A DNA stretch of 64,000 bases from positions 440,377 through 504,376 of the forward strand of contig DDEN01000056.1 in the NCBI GenBank assembly GCA_002336115.1, written 5' to 3'. Shown piece after piece: positions 19,701 through 27,376 of the stretch. The notes under the pieces are model-generated. The model was not told where the DNA came from and searched no databases. It saw only the letters and a list, made by a program, of their open reading frames with translations. Numbering within the stretch: position 1 is the first letter of the stretch; each line of letters starts with the position of its first letter. A program made the position numbers and the translations under genes. This DNA comes from Chitinophagaceae bacterium UBA1953. Lineage in GTDB: Bacteria > Bacteroidota > Bacteroidia > Chitinophagales > Chitinophagaceae.

Positions 19701-19742
19701 AATAAACAAGGTTGTTATAAACAATAAGAGAAAACGAAGCAT
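16734..19742 (-). CDS. Sensor histidine kinase with periplasmic Reg_prop beta-propeller and Y_Y_Y domain
   Basis: 1002 residues. Signal peptide or anchor 1-21, then about 22-660 a large two-component-regulator propeller (repeated I-W-I/V-G-T/S and GLSQGVNNCIYRDSRGYIW, WIGSNESL, LWIGTNNSLY, EIWCGTQTGG). About 690-765 is a Y_Y_Y domain (SYKLDGYDKGWV, YANLPPGSYTLRVKA), followed by one membrane helix at about 772-792. The HisKA_3 dimerisation box has its His at about 813 in SRDMHDDLGSG, and a HATPase domain lies near 905-1000 with N and G boxes (ECFQNIAKHA, DDGKGF). Unlike hybrid SusR-type sensors it lacks receiver and AraC parts and instead pairs with the separate NarL regulator downstream. It should sense an external ligand, perhaps a glycan. 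Divergent from the TPR kinase, sharing a 147-bp promoter region. Confidence 0.92.
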   Translation of the reverse strand: MLRFLLLFITTLFILLQSQSQQLYFNHLSVNNGLSQGVNNCIYRDSRGYIWISSFDGLNRFDGMGCTVFRSSPSDTNGLRGTLFLNILEDKESNLWIGSNESLNFYNRKLNRFFSYRLKARKEDEQFYSPFYIDDEQQVWLQSRSEIFIFNPADHSFKKVNSSFTGGNLIVKTYPQDLYQPLSKMIVVNNNTPVIWTGNINGAQVSWSSANLHLPGTRVSTMLISGKDSLWIGTNNSLYTFMLNDLQKQPVAKKAFNGLSISALHFETNGTFWIGTLQNGLFKTDASAENISRQYSSSPYNAYSISGNQVQYIYTDASFNLWVSTWGNGVDYTSLNKFRFNHYLSKEETVASATDNFIKSIVNINNEIWCGTQTGGILILDEKKKIKQTIRKGIPPSIEYLCKTGDNEIWIATLSGIYIANTVNKQITKLDISSPNPAALQFNFMSKLQNGKMLLSSNAGLFIAEKINNSYHITAAKGVEPNDVYLTTYSDHPGNVYISKAFKGFSVYRMEADSFINIKKFPSQSTIKCFSETNDSIIWIGSTVGLIQFNKKQLAIRKIFTADDGLSNQYIYGVVPDENYLWLSTNAGINRFNTTDFSIKQFSVGDGLQSNEYNTYSFAKAQNNEILFGGVNGLNAFFPSDFKNTPVAPQLLLSDLQLNDTKYKSPINISELHSLSLSYKQNTISFRFTVIDYANAEANSISYKLDGYDKGWVTAPNNTFIRYANLPPGSYTLRVKAFNADGVMAKEMFTFSLHIQAPWWKSWWFRTIITLSVLGLIFYFISSYINRRLDRQKAEMEKQQAVEKERNRISRDMHDDLGSGLTKIAILSEVAKQKLMQPEKAKEQIDKIAVSSRELVDNLQDIIWVLNPKNDSLESLSAYIREYGLKYFEALSVQMHFDYPAEFSATHLGEEQRRNIFLTVKECFQNIAKHAWCNNVFVSISEIQGEIIISIKDDGKGFDEKSVRLFANGLKNMENRIQNAGGEFNISSIQGKGTSCTIKIHT

Positions 19743-19810
19743 CCTGTAAAATAAGAAACCTTTTTTGATTGAAAGTCAACCGACAGAAATGCCTGTTACA
19801 GTGTTATAAA

Positions 19811-19830
19811 AATCACTAAAAAAGGGGATA
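19811..19830. promoter_or_regulatory. Candidate operator, copy 3 (AATCACTAAAAAAGGGGATA), shared by two divergent kinases
   Basis: One mismatch in 20 to the copy at 15977. It lies in the 147-bp gap between the propeller kinase (minus, start 19742) and the TPR kinase (plus, start 19890). On the plus side, TTTATTTG (one mismatch from TAnnTTTG) follows after 21 bp at 19852-19859, the same spacing as at the six-gene operon. Suggests autoregulation or cross-regulation (inference). Confidence 0.6.
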
Positions 19831-19889
19831 AGAATGAACAACGATAAATTCTTTATTTGTAAACTGTGGGTAAAGCATTAATTTAAAAT

Positions 19890-21824
19890 ATGAAACCAAT
19901 ACTGACTCTTTTATTGTTATTATTCCTGTTTTCTGCCGTAAGTGGACAGGAACTGATGAATAAAGACAGTTTGCTCAGGCTTTTGCCTGTTGCAAAAGAA
20001 GACAGTAATAGAGTATTGCTGCTGATAAATATTGGCCAGCAATACGAATCCAACGAACCGGATAAAGCAAAGTCGTATTACCTGCTGGCAAAACAGATCA
20101 GTGAAAAAATACATTACCCGCTGGGAGTTGTGAAGTATGCAGCCAACTATACGTTTGTGCTCAACATGCAGGGACTTTACGATTCATCTATTCTCGTAAA
20201 CCTTGAAGCTTTGAAAATTGCAAGAACAATCAACAATCCTGAATACCTGGGGAAAACATTGTTCAATACCGGAACATCGTACCGGCAGGCAGGCCAATAC
20301 GAAGAAGCTGTGAAATATTACGAAGAAGGAAAGAAGATATTTGAACAGAGCGATAATAAAATAACAGAAGCAAGAACCGGCGATATTCTTCAACTGCTGT
20401 ACCACGATATGCACCAATACACAAAAGCTATTCAGTATGGTGAAAAATCGGTAAAGATTCTCAGGGAAGTCAACGATTCTGTATGGTTGGGATACGCTTT
20501 GAATAATCTCGGCCTTAATTATTCAGCACTTCAACAAAGCAACAAATCAGAACAGCTATTCAAAGAAGCACTTAAAATAGGACAGCTAATCGGGGATAAA
20601 AACATGCAGGTATCACAACTGCTTAATATTGGTGATATTGCCATGCATAAAAACCGGTATGCAGAGGCAAGGCCATTGTTTGAAAAAGCGCTCCTGCTAT
20701 CGCAGGAAATACAGGCTTCAGAATCGGAAATGATCGCTTACAAAGGATTGTCTTTTTGCTACGAGTCAGATAAACAATATGATTATGCAAAACAGCTTGC
20801 ATTAAAAGCGCTGAATATTTCTTACCAGTATAATTTACGCCTTGAAAGGCAGAAACTCTTTACTCATCTTTCCAACCTTGCATATTCCATGCAGGATAAG
20901 CAACTGGGAGAATATTATGCAACAGAGGGTACATTACTCGGCGACAGTTTATTAAATGAAACAATACAAAAGAACACGCTGGAACTGGAAAAGAAATATG
21001 AAACAGAAAAGAAGAACACACAAATACAATTACAGCAATCTGAATTAAAACGCCGACGCATTTTTAATTACCTGCTTTCGGGAAGTGCATTGGCGCTGTT
21101 ACTTATTACCGGGCTGCTGTACCGTACTTATAAGCAAAAGCAAAAGCTGCAGCAGCAACGTATTGCTGAACTGGAAACAGAAAAACAATTAACTGCAACC
21201 GAAGCCGTATTAAAAGGTGAAGAACAGGAACGCACCCGTCTTGCAAAAGATCTGCACGATGGACTGGGAGGTATGCTCAGCGGCATTAAATATTCAATGA
21301 ATATGATGAAAGGAAACGTAATCATGACACCTGAAAACCAGCAGGCATTTGAACGAAGCATGGACATGCTCGACAGTTCAATTAAGGAAATGCGCCGTGT
21401 GGCTCATAACATGATGCCGGAAGCGTTGGTGAAGTTTGGATTGGATACTGCTTTAAAAGATTTCTGTAACGATATTAACCAGACTGGTGCATTGAATGTA
21501 AATTACCAGTCGATAGGAATGGAAGGAGAAGAAGTGGATCAAACAACAGCCATCACCGTTTACCGTATTGTACAGGAGCTCATCAACAACACCATGAAAC
21601 ATGCAGCAGCTAAAAATGCTATTGTGCAACTGAGCAAAGAAAACAATAAGCTGAGCATTACCGTAGAAGATGATGGAAAAGGATTTGATACAGCAATACT
21701 GCAAAGCGCAAAAGGAATCGGCTGGACAAATATTCAGAACCGTGTTGAATTCCTGAAAGGTAAACTGGATGTAAATTCGGGAGAAGGAAAAGGAACTTCA
21801 GTTTTAATTGAAATGAACGTTTAA
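19890..21824 (+). CDS. TPR-containing sensor histidine kinase (HisKA_3 type)
   Basis: 644 residues: signal peptide (ILTLLLLLFLFSAVSGQ), then about 35-335 six or so tetratricopeptide repeats in the periplasm (YEEAVKYYEEGKKIFEQ, LGYALNNLGLNYSALQQ). A coiled coil follows, then a membrane helix at about 392-415 (LLSGSALALLLITGLLYRTY), a second coiled coil, and HisKA_3 with the phospho-accepting His456 in LAKDLHDGLGG. The HATPase is at about 545-642 (ELINNTMKHA, DDGKGF, GIGWTNIQNRVEFL). A common Bacteroidota sensor architecture with unknown ligand. Its stop codon overlaps the start of the response regulator by one base (TAATG), so the two are translationally coupled. Confidence 0.92.
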   Translation: MKPILTLLLLLFLFSAVSGQELMNKDSLLRLLPVAKEDSNRVLLLINIGQQYESNEPDKAKSYYLLAKQISEKIHYPLGVVKYAANYTFVLNMQGLYDSSILVNLEALKIARTINNPEYLGKTLFNTGTSYRQAGQYEEAVKYYEEGKKIFEQSDNKITEARTGDILQLLYHDMHQYTKAIQYGEKSVKILREVNDSVWLGYALNNLGLNYSALQQSNKSEQLFKEALKIGQLIGDKNMQVSQLLNIGDIAMHKNRYAEARPLFEKALLLSQEIQASESEMIAYKGLSFCYESDKQYDYAKQLALKALNISYQYNLRLERQKLFTHLSNLAYSMQDKQLGEYYATEGTLLGDSLLNETIQKNTLELEKKYETEKKNTQIQLQQSELKRRRIFNYLLSGSALALLLITGLLYRTYKQKQKLQQQRIAELETEKQLTATEAVLKGEEQERTRLAKDLHDGLGGMLSGIKYSMNMMKGNVIMTPENQQAFERSMDMLDSSIKEMRRVAHNMMPEALVKFGLDTALKDFCNDINQTGALNVNYQSIGMEGEEVDQTTAITVYRIVQELINNTMKHAAAKNAIVQLSKENNKLSITVEDDGKGFDTAILQSAKGIGWTNIQNRVEFLKGKLDVNSGEGKGTSVLIEMNV

Positions 21825-22450
21825 TGAAGACAAGTGTTTTTATTGTTGATGATCATTATATGGTGGTGGAAGGCATCCGCTCACTGCTTCAAACTGAGCA
21901 GGAAATAGAATGGGCGGGCCATGCCATGAATGCCGCTTCCTGTCTTGCTTTTTTAAAGCAGCAGTTACCTGATGTTATTCTTATGGATATTAATCTGCCC
22001 GATAAAAGCGGAATTGATTTGTGCAAAGAAGTGAAAGAACAATATCCTTCTGTATTCATACTCGGCTTAAGCACATTTAATCAACAAAGCTTTGTAAATA
22101 AAATGATGGATAACGGAGCTTCGGGATATGTATTAAAAAATGCAACGCAAAACGAATTGATGGAAGCCATACAGGCAGTGGCAAAAGGAAAAACATTTTT
22201 AAGTGATGAAGTGGTCAGTTCGCTGAATGAAAGCAAAGCTGCACAGCCTGTATTAACCCGTAGAGAAAAAGAAGTACTTGAACTTATTTCGGAAGGACTT
22301 ACTAACAGTGAAATTGCTGAAAAACTTTTTGTAAGTGTAAATACAGTTGATACACACCGTAAAAACCTGCTTGCCAAACTGGAAGCAAAAAACACAGCCG
22401 ATCTTGTACGGCTTGCTATCAGGCATCATTTCATTTCTGCACATAAATAA
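21824..22450 (+). CDS. NarL/FixJ-type response regulator, partner of the TPR kinase
   Basis: 208 residues: receiver domain with DD at 9-10, phospho-acceptor Asp55 in VILMDINLPDKSG and Lys in YVLKNAT. A LuxR-type helix-turn-helix covers about 140-208 (LTRREKEVLELISEGLTNSEI, here split across two helices, and NTVDTHRKNLLAKL). The ATG overlaps the kinase stop by one base. Its receiver and HTH are close in layout to the regulator at 16043, so cross-talk or binding to similar operators is possible. A terminator follows directly. Confidence 0.92.
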   Translation: MKTSVFIVDDHYMVVEGIRSLLQTEQEIEWAGHAMNAASCLAFLKQQLPDVILMDINLPDKSGIDLCKEVKEQYPSVFILGLSTFNQQSFVNKMMDNGASGYVLKNATQNELMEAIQAVAKGKTFLSDEVVSSLNESKAAQPVLTRREKEVLELISEGLTNSEIAEKLFVSVNTVDTHRKNLLAKLEAKNTADLVRLAIRHHFISAHK

Positions 22451-22483
22451 AGAAGAGCCCTTCACTGAAAGGCTCTTCTTTAT
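22449..22483. terminator. Intrinsic terminator between convergent regulator and namZ
   Basis: Stem AAAGAAGAGCC (22449-22459) and GGCTCTTCTTT (22471-22481), 11-nt loop, with A/T-rich flanks on both sides. It overlaps the regulator stop codon and could serve both strands. Confidence 0.75.
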
Positions 22484-22498
22484 TTACCGGTGTTTTGT

Positions 22499-23761
22499 TT
22501 ATTCAAAGTCTTTATACAGTAAATACTTTTTGCGGATTGCTTTAAATTTAACCAAAGCAGGCTCCCAGCTTTTGCGTATTTCTGCTTCTGTTTTTCCATC
22601 TGTGATCTGCTGCATTAAAGTACTGTTACCTGCCAGTTTGTTAAAGAATGAATCATCAGACTTGCCACTTTTTGGAGTAAGGAAAAAATTATTTTTTTCA
22701 GGAAACAAGCGGTAAGCTTCCAGTAGCCATTTCAACTGTAATTTGCCATTTACTTTTTTCATTACATCATCAGTAGTGCCGCTTAAATCCCAGCCATAAC
22801 AAAGCTGATCCTGAAGCTTGGGTGTTTTAGCGCCGGGCATACTTACAGGAGTAAATGAAATTAAATTCTTCGGTAGAGAAGGATGACCAAAAATCTGGAA
22901 CTGTTTATTGGTTCCTCTTCCTTCGCTCAGCACTGTACCTTCAAAAAAGCAGGTGGAAGGATATAATAAAATGGATTGAATGTTGGGCAGATTGGGTGAT
23001 GGTTTCACCGGCAGTTCATACGGAGTTCTGTGCGTATAGTTGTTGCACGGAATAACCAGCATTTCAAACTTACCATGTCGTCCTGCCAGATCATAATACT
23101 TTCCATCAATCCATTCTTCTTCATAAATCATCTGCGCATATTCACCAATCGTCATACCATATACAACGGGCACGGGCTGTCTTCCAATAAATGATTTATA
23201 AGGAGCTTCCAGTACAGGTCCGTCAACATAACCGGCATTGGGATTGGGGCGGTCGAGAATAATCAGTGTTTTGCCATATTCCATTGCCGATTCAATATAA
23301 AACTCCAGTGAAGAAATGTATGTGTAGAAACGCACACCCACATCCTGTATATCAAACAGCATAACATCCACACCGGCAAGGTCTTCTTTCGTCGGTTTAC
23401 GTTTTTCACCATACAATGAAATAACCTGCACGCCTGTTTGTTTATCAACATAATTGCCTACTTCTTCACCGGCATCGGCTGTGCCACGGAAACCATGTTC
23501 GGGCGAAAAGATCACTTTAATATTCACTCCAAGTTTCTTCAGTGTATCAACCAAATGTGTTTTACCTACAATAGAAGTCTGGTTGGCAAAAACACCAACT
23601 CCCTTTCCCTGTAGCAGTGAAAGATATTGCCTCATGTTTTCTGCGCCGGTCTGTAATACACCTCCTTTAATAGAGCCCCTGTTGTAACCAGCACGCCCAT
23701 GTACCTGTGCATGTGTAATAAAGCAGAAAAGGGTAAATGTTAATACAAAGAATTGTTTCAT
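22499..23761 (-). CDS. namZ: NamZ-type exo-beta-N-acetylmuramidase (DUF1343, GH171)
   Basis: 420 residues from the ATG at 23761 (MKQFFVLTFTLFCFITHAQ signal peptide); the longer open frame to 23899 would overlap the divergent FKBP gene. Conserved DUF1343 features are visible: GVFANQTS, SPEHGFRG with TADAGEEV, VISLYGEKRKPT, DVMLFDIQDVGVRFYTYIS, ILDRPNPNAG and YGMTIGEYA. NamZ enzymes release terminal MurNAc from peptidoglycan fragments, so this is expected in the periplasm for cell-wall recycling or scavenging. No MurNAc kinase, MurQ or NagZ lies in the window. Family assignment is solid. Enzymatic activity is by family inference. Confidence 0.88.
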   Translation of the reverse strand: MKQFFVLTFTLFCFITHAQVHGRAGYNRGSIKGGVLQTGAENMRQYLSLLQGKGVGVFANQTSIVGKTHLVDTLKKLGVNIKVIFSPEHGFRGTADAGEEVGNYVDKQTGVQVISLYGEKRKPTKEDLAGVDVMLFDIQDVGVRFYTYISSLEFYIESAMEYGKTLIILDRPNPNAGYVDGPVLEAPYKSFIGRQPVPVVYGMTIGEYAQMIYEEEWIDGKYYDLAGRHGKFEMLVIPCNNYTHRTPYELPVKPSPNLPNIQSILLYPSTCFFEGTVLSEGRGTNKQFQIFGHPSLPKNLISFTPVSMPGAKTPKLQDQLCYGWDLSGTTDDVMKKVNGKLQLKWLLEAYRLFPEKNNFFLTPKSGKSDDSFFNKLAGNSTLMQQITDGKTEAEIRKSWEPALVKFKAIRKKYLLYKDFE

Positions 23762-23835
23762 GTAATGTTTTTTGATGCTCAAATATGCTGAATTAGTACC
23801 GTAAAAAAAAGTTAATGGGATAGGAGGTAATCCGG

Positions 23836-23843
23836 TAATTTTG
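23836..23843 (+). promoter_or_regulatory. -7 promoter box of the FKBP gene
   Basis: TAATTTTG, an exact TAnnTTTG match 17 bp before the ATG at 23861. No good -33 TTTG is seen about 20 bp upstream. Confidence 0.5.
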
Positions 23844-23860
23844 CCTGAAATTCTAAAAAT

Positions 23861-24313
23861 ATGCAACAAGCGAAAAAAGGCGATACAGTACGTGTACATT
23901 ACACCGGTAAACTAACTTCAGGTGAGCAATTTGATTCAAGTGCCGGTCGTGAACCTCTTGAATTTGAAGTAGGTGCCGGTATGATGATTAAGGGTTTTGA
24001 TGATGCAGTGGTTGGTATGGCCATAGGTGATAAAAAAACAATTACAATTCCTCCAACTGAAGCATACGGTGAACGTAATGAACAGATGGTGATTGATTTT
24101 CCCCGTTCTAATTTCCCTGCCGATCTTACTCCGGAAGTAGGTATGCAGTTAATGATGAACAACAATGCAGGGCAGCAGTTTCCTGTAACGATTGTTGAAG
24201 TAAAAGAAGAGGCTGTGCTACTTGATGCCAATCATTCACTGGCAGGAAAAGAACTGGTGTTTGATATTGAAATGATGGAAATTGATGCAAAAGGACTGAT
24301 TATTGTTCCTTAA
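23861..24313 (+). CDS. SlyD-like FKBP-type peptidyl-prolyl isomerase
   Basis: 150 residues without signal peptide. It starts with KKGDTVRVHYTGKLTSGEQFDSS-type FKBP strands, has the isomerase loop FEVGAGMMIKGFDDAVVGM with IGDKKTITIPPTEAYGE, then an inserted-in-flap chaperone segment (about 75-125), and returns to the fold with LDANHSLAGKELVFDIEM. This is the SlyD arrangement but without the His-rich metal tail of E. coli SlyD. Cytoplasmic folding helper and chaperone. Divergent from namZ with 99 bp between starts. Terminator follows. Confidence 0.92.
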   Translation: MQQAKKGDTVRVHYTGKLTSGEQFDSSAGREPLEFEVGAGMMIKGFDDAVVGMAIGDKKTITIPPTEAYGERNEQMVIDFPRSNFPADLTPEVGMQLMMNNNAGQQFPVTIVEVKEEAVLLDANHSLAGKELVFDIEMMEIDAKGLIIVP

Positions 24314-24315
24314 GA

Positions 24316-24483
24316 CGTGAGAAGTTATAAGTAGTAAGTTATAAGTAAAAGCCGGAAGCAATCTGCTTCCGGCTTTTTTATCATCAGCAATCAGTAATCA
24401 CTACAGTTATAACAATTGCAATGCAACTGATTACTTACAACTTTTCACTTACTACTTATTACCTACCACTTAATACTTACCAC
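24316..24483. repeat. Degenerate AAGTTATAAGTA-type repeats flanking the terminator
   Basis: Left of the terminator, GAAGTTATAAGTAGTAAGTTATAAGTAA contains two copies of AAGTTATAAGTA-like words (given here as a description; core word AAGTTATAAGT). To the right, 24426-24480 holds about five imperfect copies of its complement (ACTTACTACTTATTACC, CCACTTAATACTTACCACT). Such low-complexity, word-like intergenic arrays are often seen in Bacteroidota and have no known role. Confidence 0.55.
24347..24380 (+). terminator. Intrinsic terminator of the FKBP gene
   Basis: 14-bp perfect stem AAAAGCCGGAAGCA (24347-24360) / TGCTTCCGGCTTTT (24364-24377) with ATC loop and T-run. Confidence 0.85.
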
Positions 24484-25032
24484 TCACTTCCCCCTGTTCA
24501 GCCACCAGCCAAGCCATAACCCCACAAGCGCCCACGATAGTAACGCATCAAGCAAATGTCCCCATACATCAAACGTTTCATACCATATATGAAGGGTGTA
24601 AGGCGAGTTGAAAAATACAATCAGCCCCACGGCAAGCGACGAAAAGAAAACAGTGGCAAAATTGTTCTCCTGTATTTTGCCCATAATGAAAATAAACAGG
24701 AACACAATTACAACATTTACGGCAAAACCTCTCACCATATTTATCGTCATATTGTTTTTCATTTCAGTGTGATAAAACACCTGTGCCCAGGGTTTGCCTA
24801 TAGATGTTTCCATTGCTTTCTGCTGTTCTTCCTTTGATGCATTCTTAGAAACATTCGGAAGGAAAAAAGCCCCGTCGCCATTAATCTGGGTGCCGAGGAA
24901 GGTAAGAATTGTGTCCTGGTTGGGAGTATATTCCTGTTGCGAACGATGAAGATCAAAAAACGTCCAGGAAGCAAATTGCCATAGAAAGATAAGAGCGCCC
25001 CCAACAAAACCTCCGATGATAACTTTTGTCAT
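24484..25032 (-). CDS. Integral membrane protein of unknown function
   Basis: 182 residues. One helix at the N-terminus (IGGFVGGALIFLWQFASWTF), then an extracytoplasmic loop of about 70 residues (GDGAFFLPNVSKNASKEEQQ), then three more helices (VVIVFLFIFIMG, FFSSLAVGLIVFFN, ALLSWALVGLWLGWWL). The first helix is followed by FDLHRSQQEYTPNQD. I do not recognise the family beyond similarity to generic four-helix Bacteroidota proteins. It stands alone, with 168 bp of repeat-like DNA before the FKBP gene and 185 bp after the CPBP gene. Confidence 0.7.
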   Translation of the reverse strand: MTKVIIGGFVGGALIFLWQFASWTFFDLHRSQQEYTPNQDTILTFLGTQINGDGAFFLPNVSKNASKEEQQKAMETSIGKPWAQVFYHTEMKNNMTINMVRGFAVNVVIVFLFIFIMGKIQENNFATVFFSSLAVGLIVFFNSPYTLHIWYETFDVWGHLLDALLSWALVGLWLGWWLNRGK

Positions 25033-25217
25033 GAGTTGAGTTTTAGTGTATCAATAATAAACCATCAAATCAGCCGTAACTTTTCTGCTGCAAAGCAGGG
25101 GTTGAAAAAAGCACCGGGAATGATTTTTATGGCAGAATTCTATATGGAAGAACCATTAGAAAATTATCACATGAAAATTATAAAAACAATCAGGCAAATG
25201 CAAGAAGAAAAATGAAT

Positions 25218-26069
25218 TTATGCAGCGGCCTGTACAGGATATTTTTTCTGGAAAATAAAATACAGGATAATGCTGGCAAGTGCGGCAGTAAGAGTGGTTA
25301 ACCAGGATGCTTCAAGACCAAAAGGCCCACCCGTAAGTAAAATTGATCCATGTAAATTCTGCTGCATAAAAGAGGGTAGTTCAATACCGCTTACATCAAA
25401 ACCAAGTACCGGCCCTTGGAAAAAATTCCAACTGAAATGAAAGAAAACCGAAAACCACAGGTTTCGGGTGTAGATATAATTCACACCCAGCAAAAAACCA
25501 GCAATGAAAATATTAATAAATGCAAGCAGGTTAAAATTAGGATTCATGGAATGAAACAGCGCAAACAAAACCGCAGAAACAAACAACGCATTTGTTTTAC
25601 GCATACGCTGCATCAGGTTCTGCAATACATACCCTCTGAACACCAGCTCTTCCACAAAAGCAACCATTGCTAATGCTGTAAATACAAATGCCAGTTCCTT
25701 CCATTCCACAGTTACCGTAAACCATTGCAGCAAGCCCATCAGCCAAAGGATAGTGGCCATACATGTTATCAGCAATACACCACTTGCAAACCCCGAAATA
25801 CGCTCCCTGCCAAACCCCTTCCACTGCAGCCCAAGGCTTGCAATACTTTTTTTATCAATGAGTTTTCTGAACAGCAGCACGAGCAATGTACCTGTAATAA
25901 AGTTGATGAGTATGGCAGAGTAAAAAAGATGAATGGCAAGGGTATTTTTAAAAAGCAACACCGTAACCGCAGCAATCAGTTTTGAAGCTGCAATGGTAAT
26001 AAACAGGTATATAAGCAGGAATGCTGTTGCTCTTACCCAGCCTTGGTTTACTGTTGCTTTTTGCTGCAT
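25218..26069 (-). CDS. CPBP-family intramembrane glutamic metalloprotease
   Basis: 283 residues, about eight membrane helices. The three ABI/CPBP motifs are in order: EELVFRG (EExxxR) at about 146-152, FALFHSMNP (FxxxH) at about 180, and FHFSWNFFQG (HxxxN/D) at about 225. These form the Rce1-like active site in the membrane. Bacterial members act in bacteriocin immunity, protein maturation or unknown proteolysis, and the target here is unknown. The start at 26069 is 60 bp from the divergent pepT start. Family confident, role open. Confidence 0.9.
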   Translation of the reverse strand: MQQKATVNQGWVRATAFLLIYLFITIAASKLIAAVTVLLFKNTLAIHLFYSAILINFITGTLLVLLFRKLIDKKSIASLGLQWKGFGRERISGFASGVLLITCMATILWLMGLLQWFTVTVEWKELAFVFTALAMVAFVEELVFRGYVLQNLMQRMRKTNALFVSAVLFALFHSMNPNFNLLAFINIFIAGFLLGVNYIYTRNLWFSVFFHFSWNFFQGPVLGFDVSGIELPSFMQQNLHGSILLTGGPFGLEASWLTTLTAALASIILYFIFQKKYPVQAAA

Positions 26070-26128
26070 GTGTATGATTTTGGGTGTTGTGCCTAAATCG
26101 TTTACTTTACAGCTTCAAAAATAAGTGT

Positions 26129-27376
26129 ATGAGTTTACAAAACAATTTCGGAACAGCAGAACGTTTAATGCGTTATGTGCAGATAGATACTCAAAGCGAT
26201 CCTAACTCAGATACATCACCCACAACAGAAAAACAGAAAAACCTTTCGCAACTGCTGGTGCAGGAGTTAAAATCCATTGGTATTGCCGATGCAGAAATGG
26301 ATGCTTACGGTTATGTATATGCCACCATTCCATCCAACACCACAAAGAATGTTCCTGCCATCTGTTTCTGCAGCCATGTTGATACAGCTCCCGATTGCAG
26401 CGGTACAGGTGTAAAACCCATCCTGCATAAAAATTACGACGGAAAAGATATTGTACTGCCCGATGATACAACACAAATCATCAGCACATCAACTTATGAA
26501 TATCTTAAAACACATATTGGCAAGGATATTATTACAGCCAGCGGTACAACGCTTCTTGGTGCAGATGATAAAGCAGGTGTGGCCATTATTATGAGCATGG
26601 CCAGTTATTTAATGAAACATCCTGAAGTAAAACATGGTGCCATCCGCATTTTGTTTACACCCGATGAAGAAGTGGGCAAGGGAACCGATAAAGCCGATAT
26701 GAACAAACTCGGAGCCTCTATTGGTTATACATTGGATGGTGGCGAACTGGGTACATTGGAAGATGAAACCTTCAGTGCAGATGGAGTGAAGATTATTGTT
26801 AACGGTGTAATTGTACACCCGGGTTATGCAAAAGGTATTCTGGTGAATGCTTTGAAAATTGCAGGTGAAATACTTTCAGCACTTCCAAAAAATGAATGGA
26901 GTCCTGAAACAACTGAAAAACGGGAAGGTTTTGTACACCCGCTTGCAGTAAATGGTATTGCTGAAAAGGCAACCATTGAATTTATTGTGCGTGATTTCAC
27001 CGTTGAAGGTTTACACAACCACGAAGCAAGATTAAAATCTATTGCTGAAACTATTATGAAGCAGTACCCCAACTGCACAATGAAATTCATCGTGAAGGAA
27101 CAATACCGCAACATGAAGGAAGTGCTGGACAAGCATCCGCAGATTGTTGCCCATGCTGAAGAAGCGTATAAACGTAGCGGACTAACAGTGATCAACAAAC
27201 CCATACGTGGAGGTACCGATGGCAGCCGTTTCAGCTATATGGGTATGCCATGCCCCAATTTGTTTACAGGAATGCAGGGCATCCACAGCAAACACGAGTG
27301 GGTGGGTGTGGAAGATATGGAGCAAAGTGCCAATATGCTGGTGAATTTAGTACAGGTGTGGGAGGAGAAGAGTTGA
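26129..27376 (+). CDS. pepT: Peptidase T (M20B tripeptide aminopeptidase)
   Basis: 415 residues from the ATG at 26129 (MSLQNNFGTAERLMRYVQID); the open frame begins 45 bp earlier but those codons are not PepT-like. Zinc ligands and catalytic residues are visible: HVDTAPD, GADDKAG with the bridging Asp, FTPDEEVGKGTD (general base Glu plus ligand), GYTLDGGE, GGTDGSR, and terminal IHSKHEWV with the last His ligand. It cleaves the N-terminal residue from tripeptides in the cytoplasm. Full length, no sign of decay. Confidence 0.95.
   Translation: MSLQNNFGTAERLMRYVQIDTQSDPNSDTSPTTEKQKNLSQLLVQELKSIGIADAEMDAYGYVYATIPSNTTKNVPAICFCSHVDTAPDCSGTGVKPILHKNYDGKDIVLPDDTTQIISTSTYEYLKTHIGKDIITASGTTLLGADDKAGVAIIMSMASYLMKHPEVKHGAIRILFTPDEEVGKGTDKADMNKLGASIGYTLDGGELGTLEDETFSADGVKIIVNGVIVHPGYAKGILVNALKIAGEILSALPKNEWSPETTEKREGFVHPLAVNGIAEKATIEFIVRDFTVEGLHNHEARLKSIAETIMKQYPNCTMKFIVKEQYRNMKEVLDKHPQIVAHAEEAYKRSGLTVINKPIRGGTDGSRFSYMGMPCPNLFTGMQGIHSKHEWVGVEDMEQSANMLVNLVQVWEEKS

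Noticed and set aside
25120..25215. 31-codon plus-strand frame (MIFMAEFYMEEPLEN...) between two minus-strand genes
   Set aside because: No recognisable features, no promoter or conservation evidence, and it stops 3 bp before the CPBP stop codon. Possible but not supportable.
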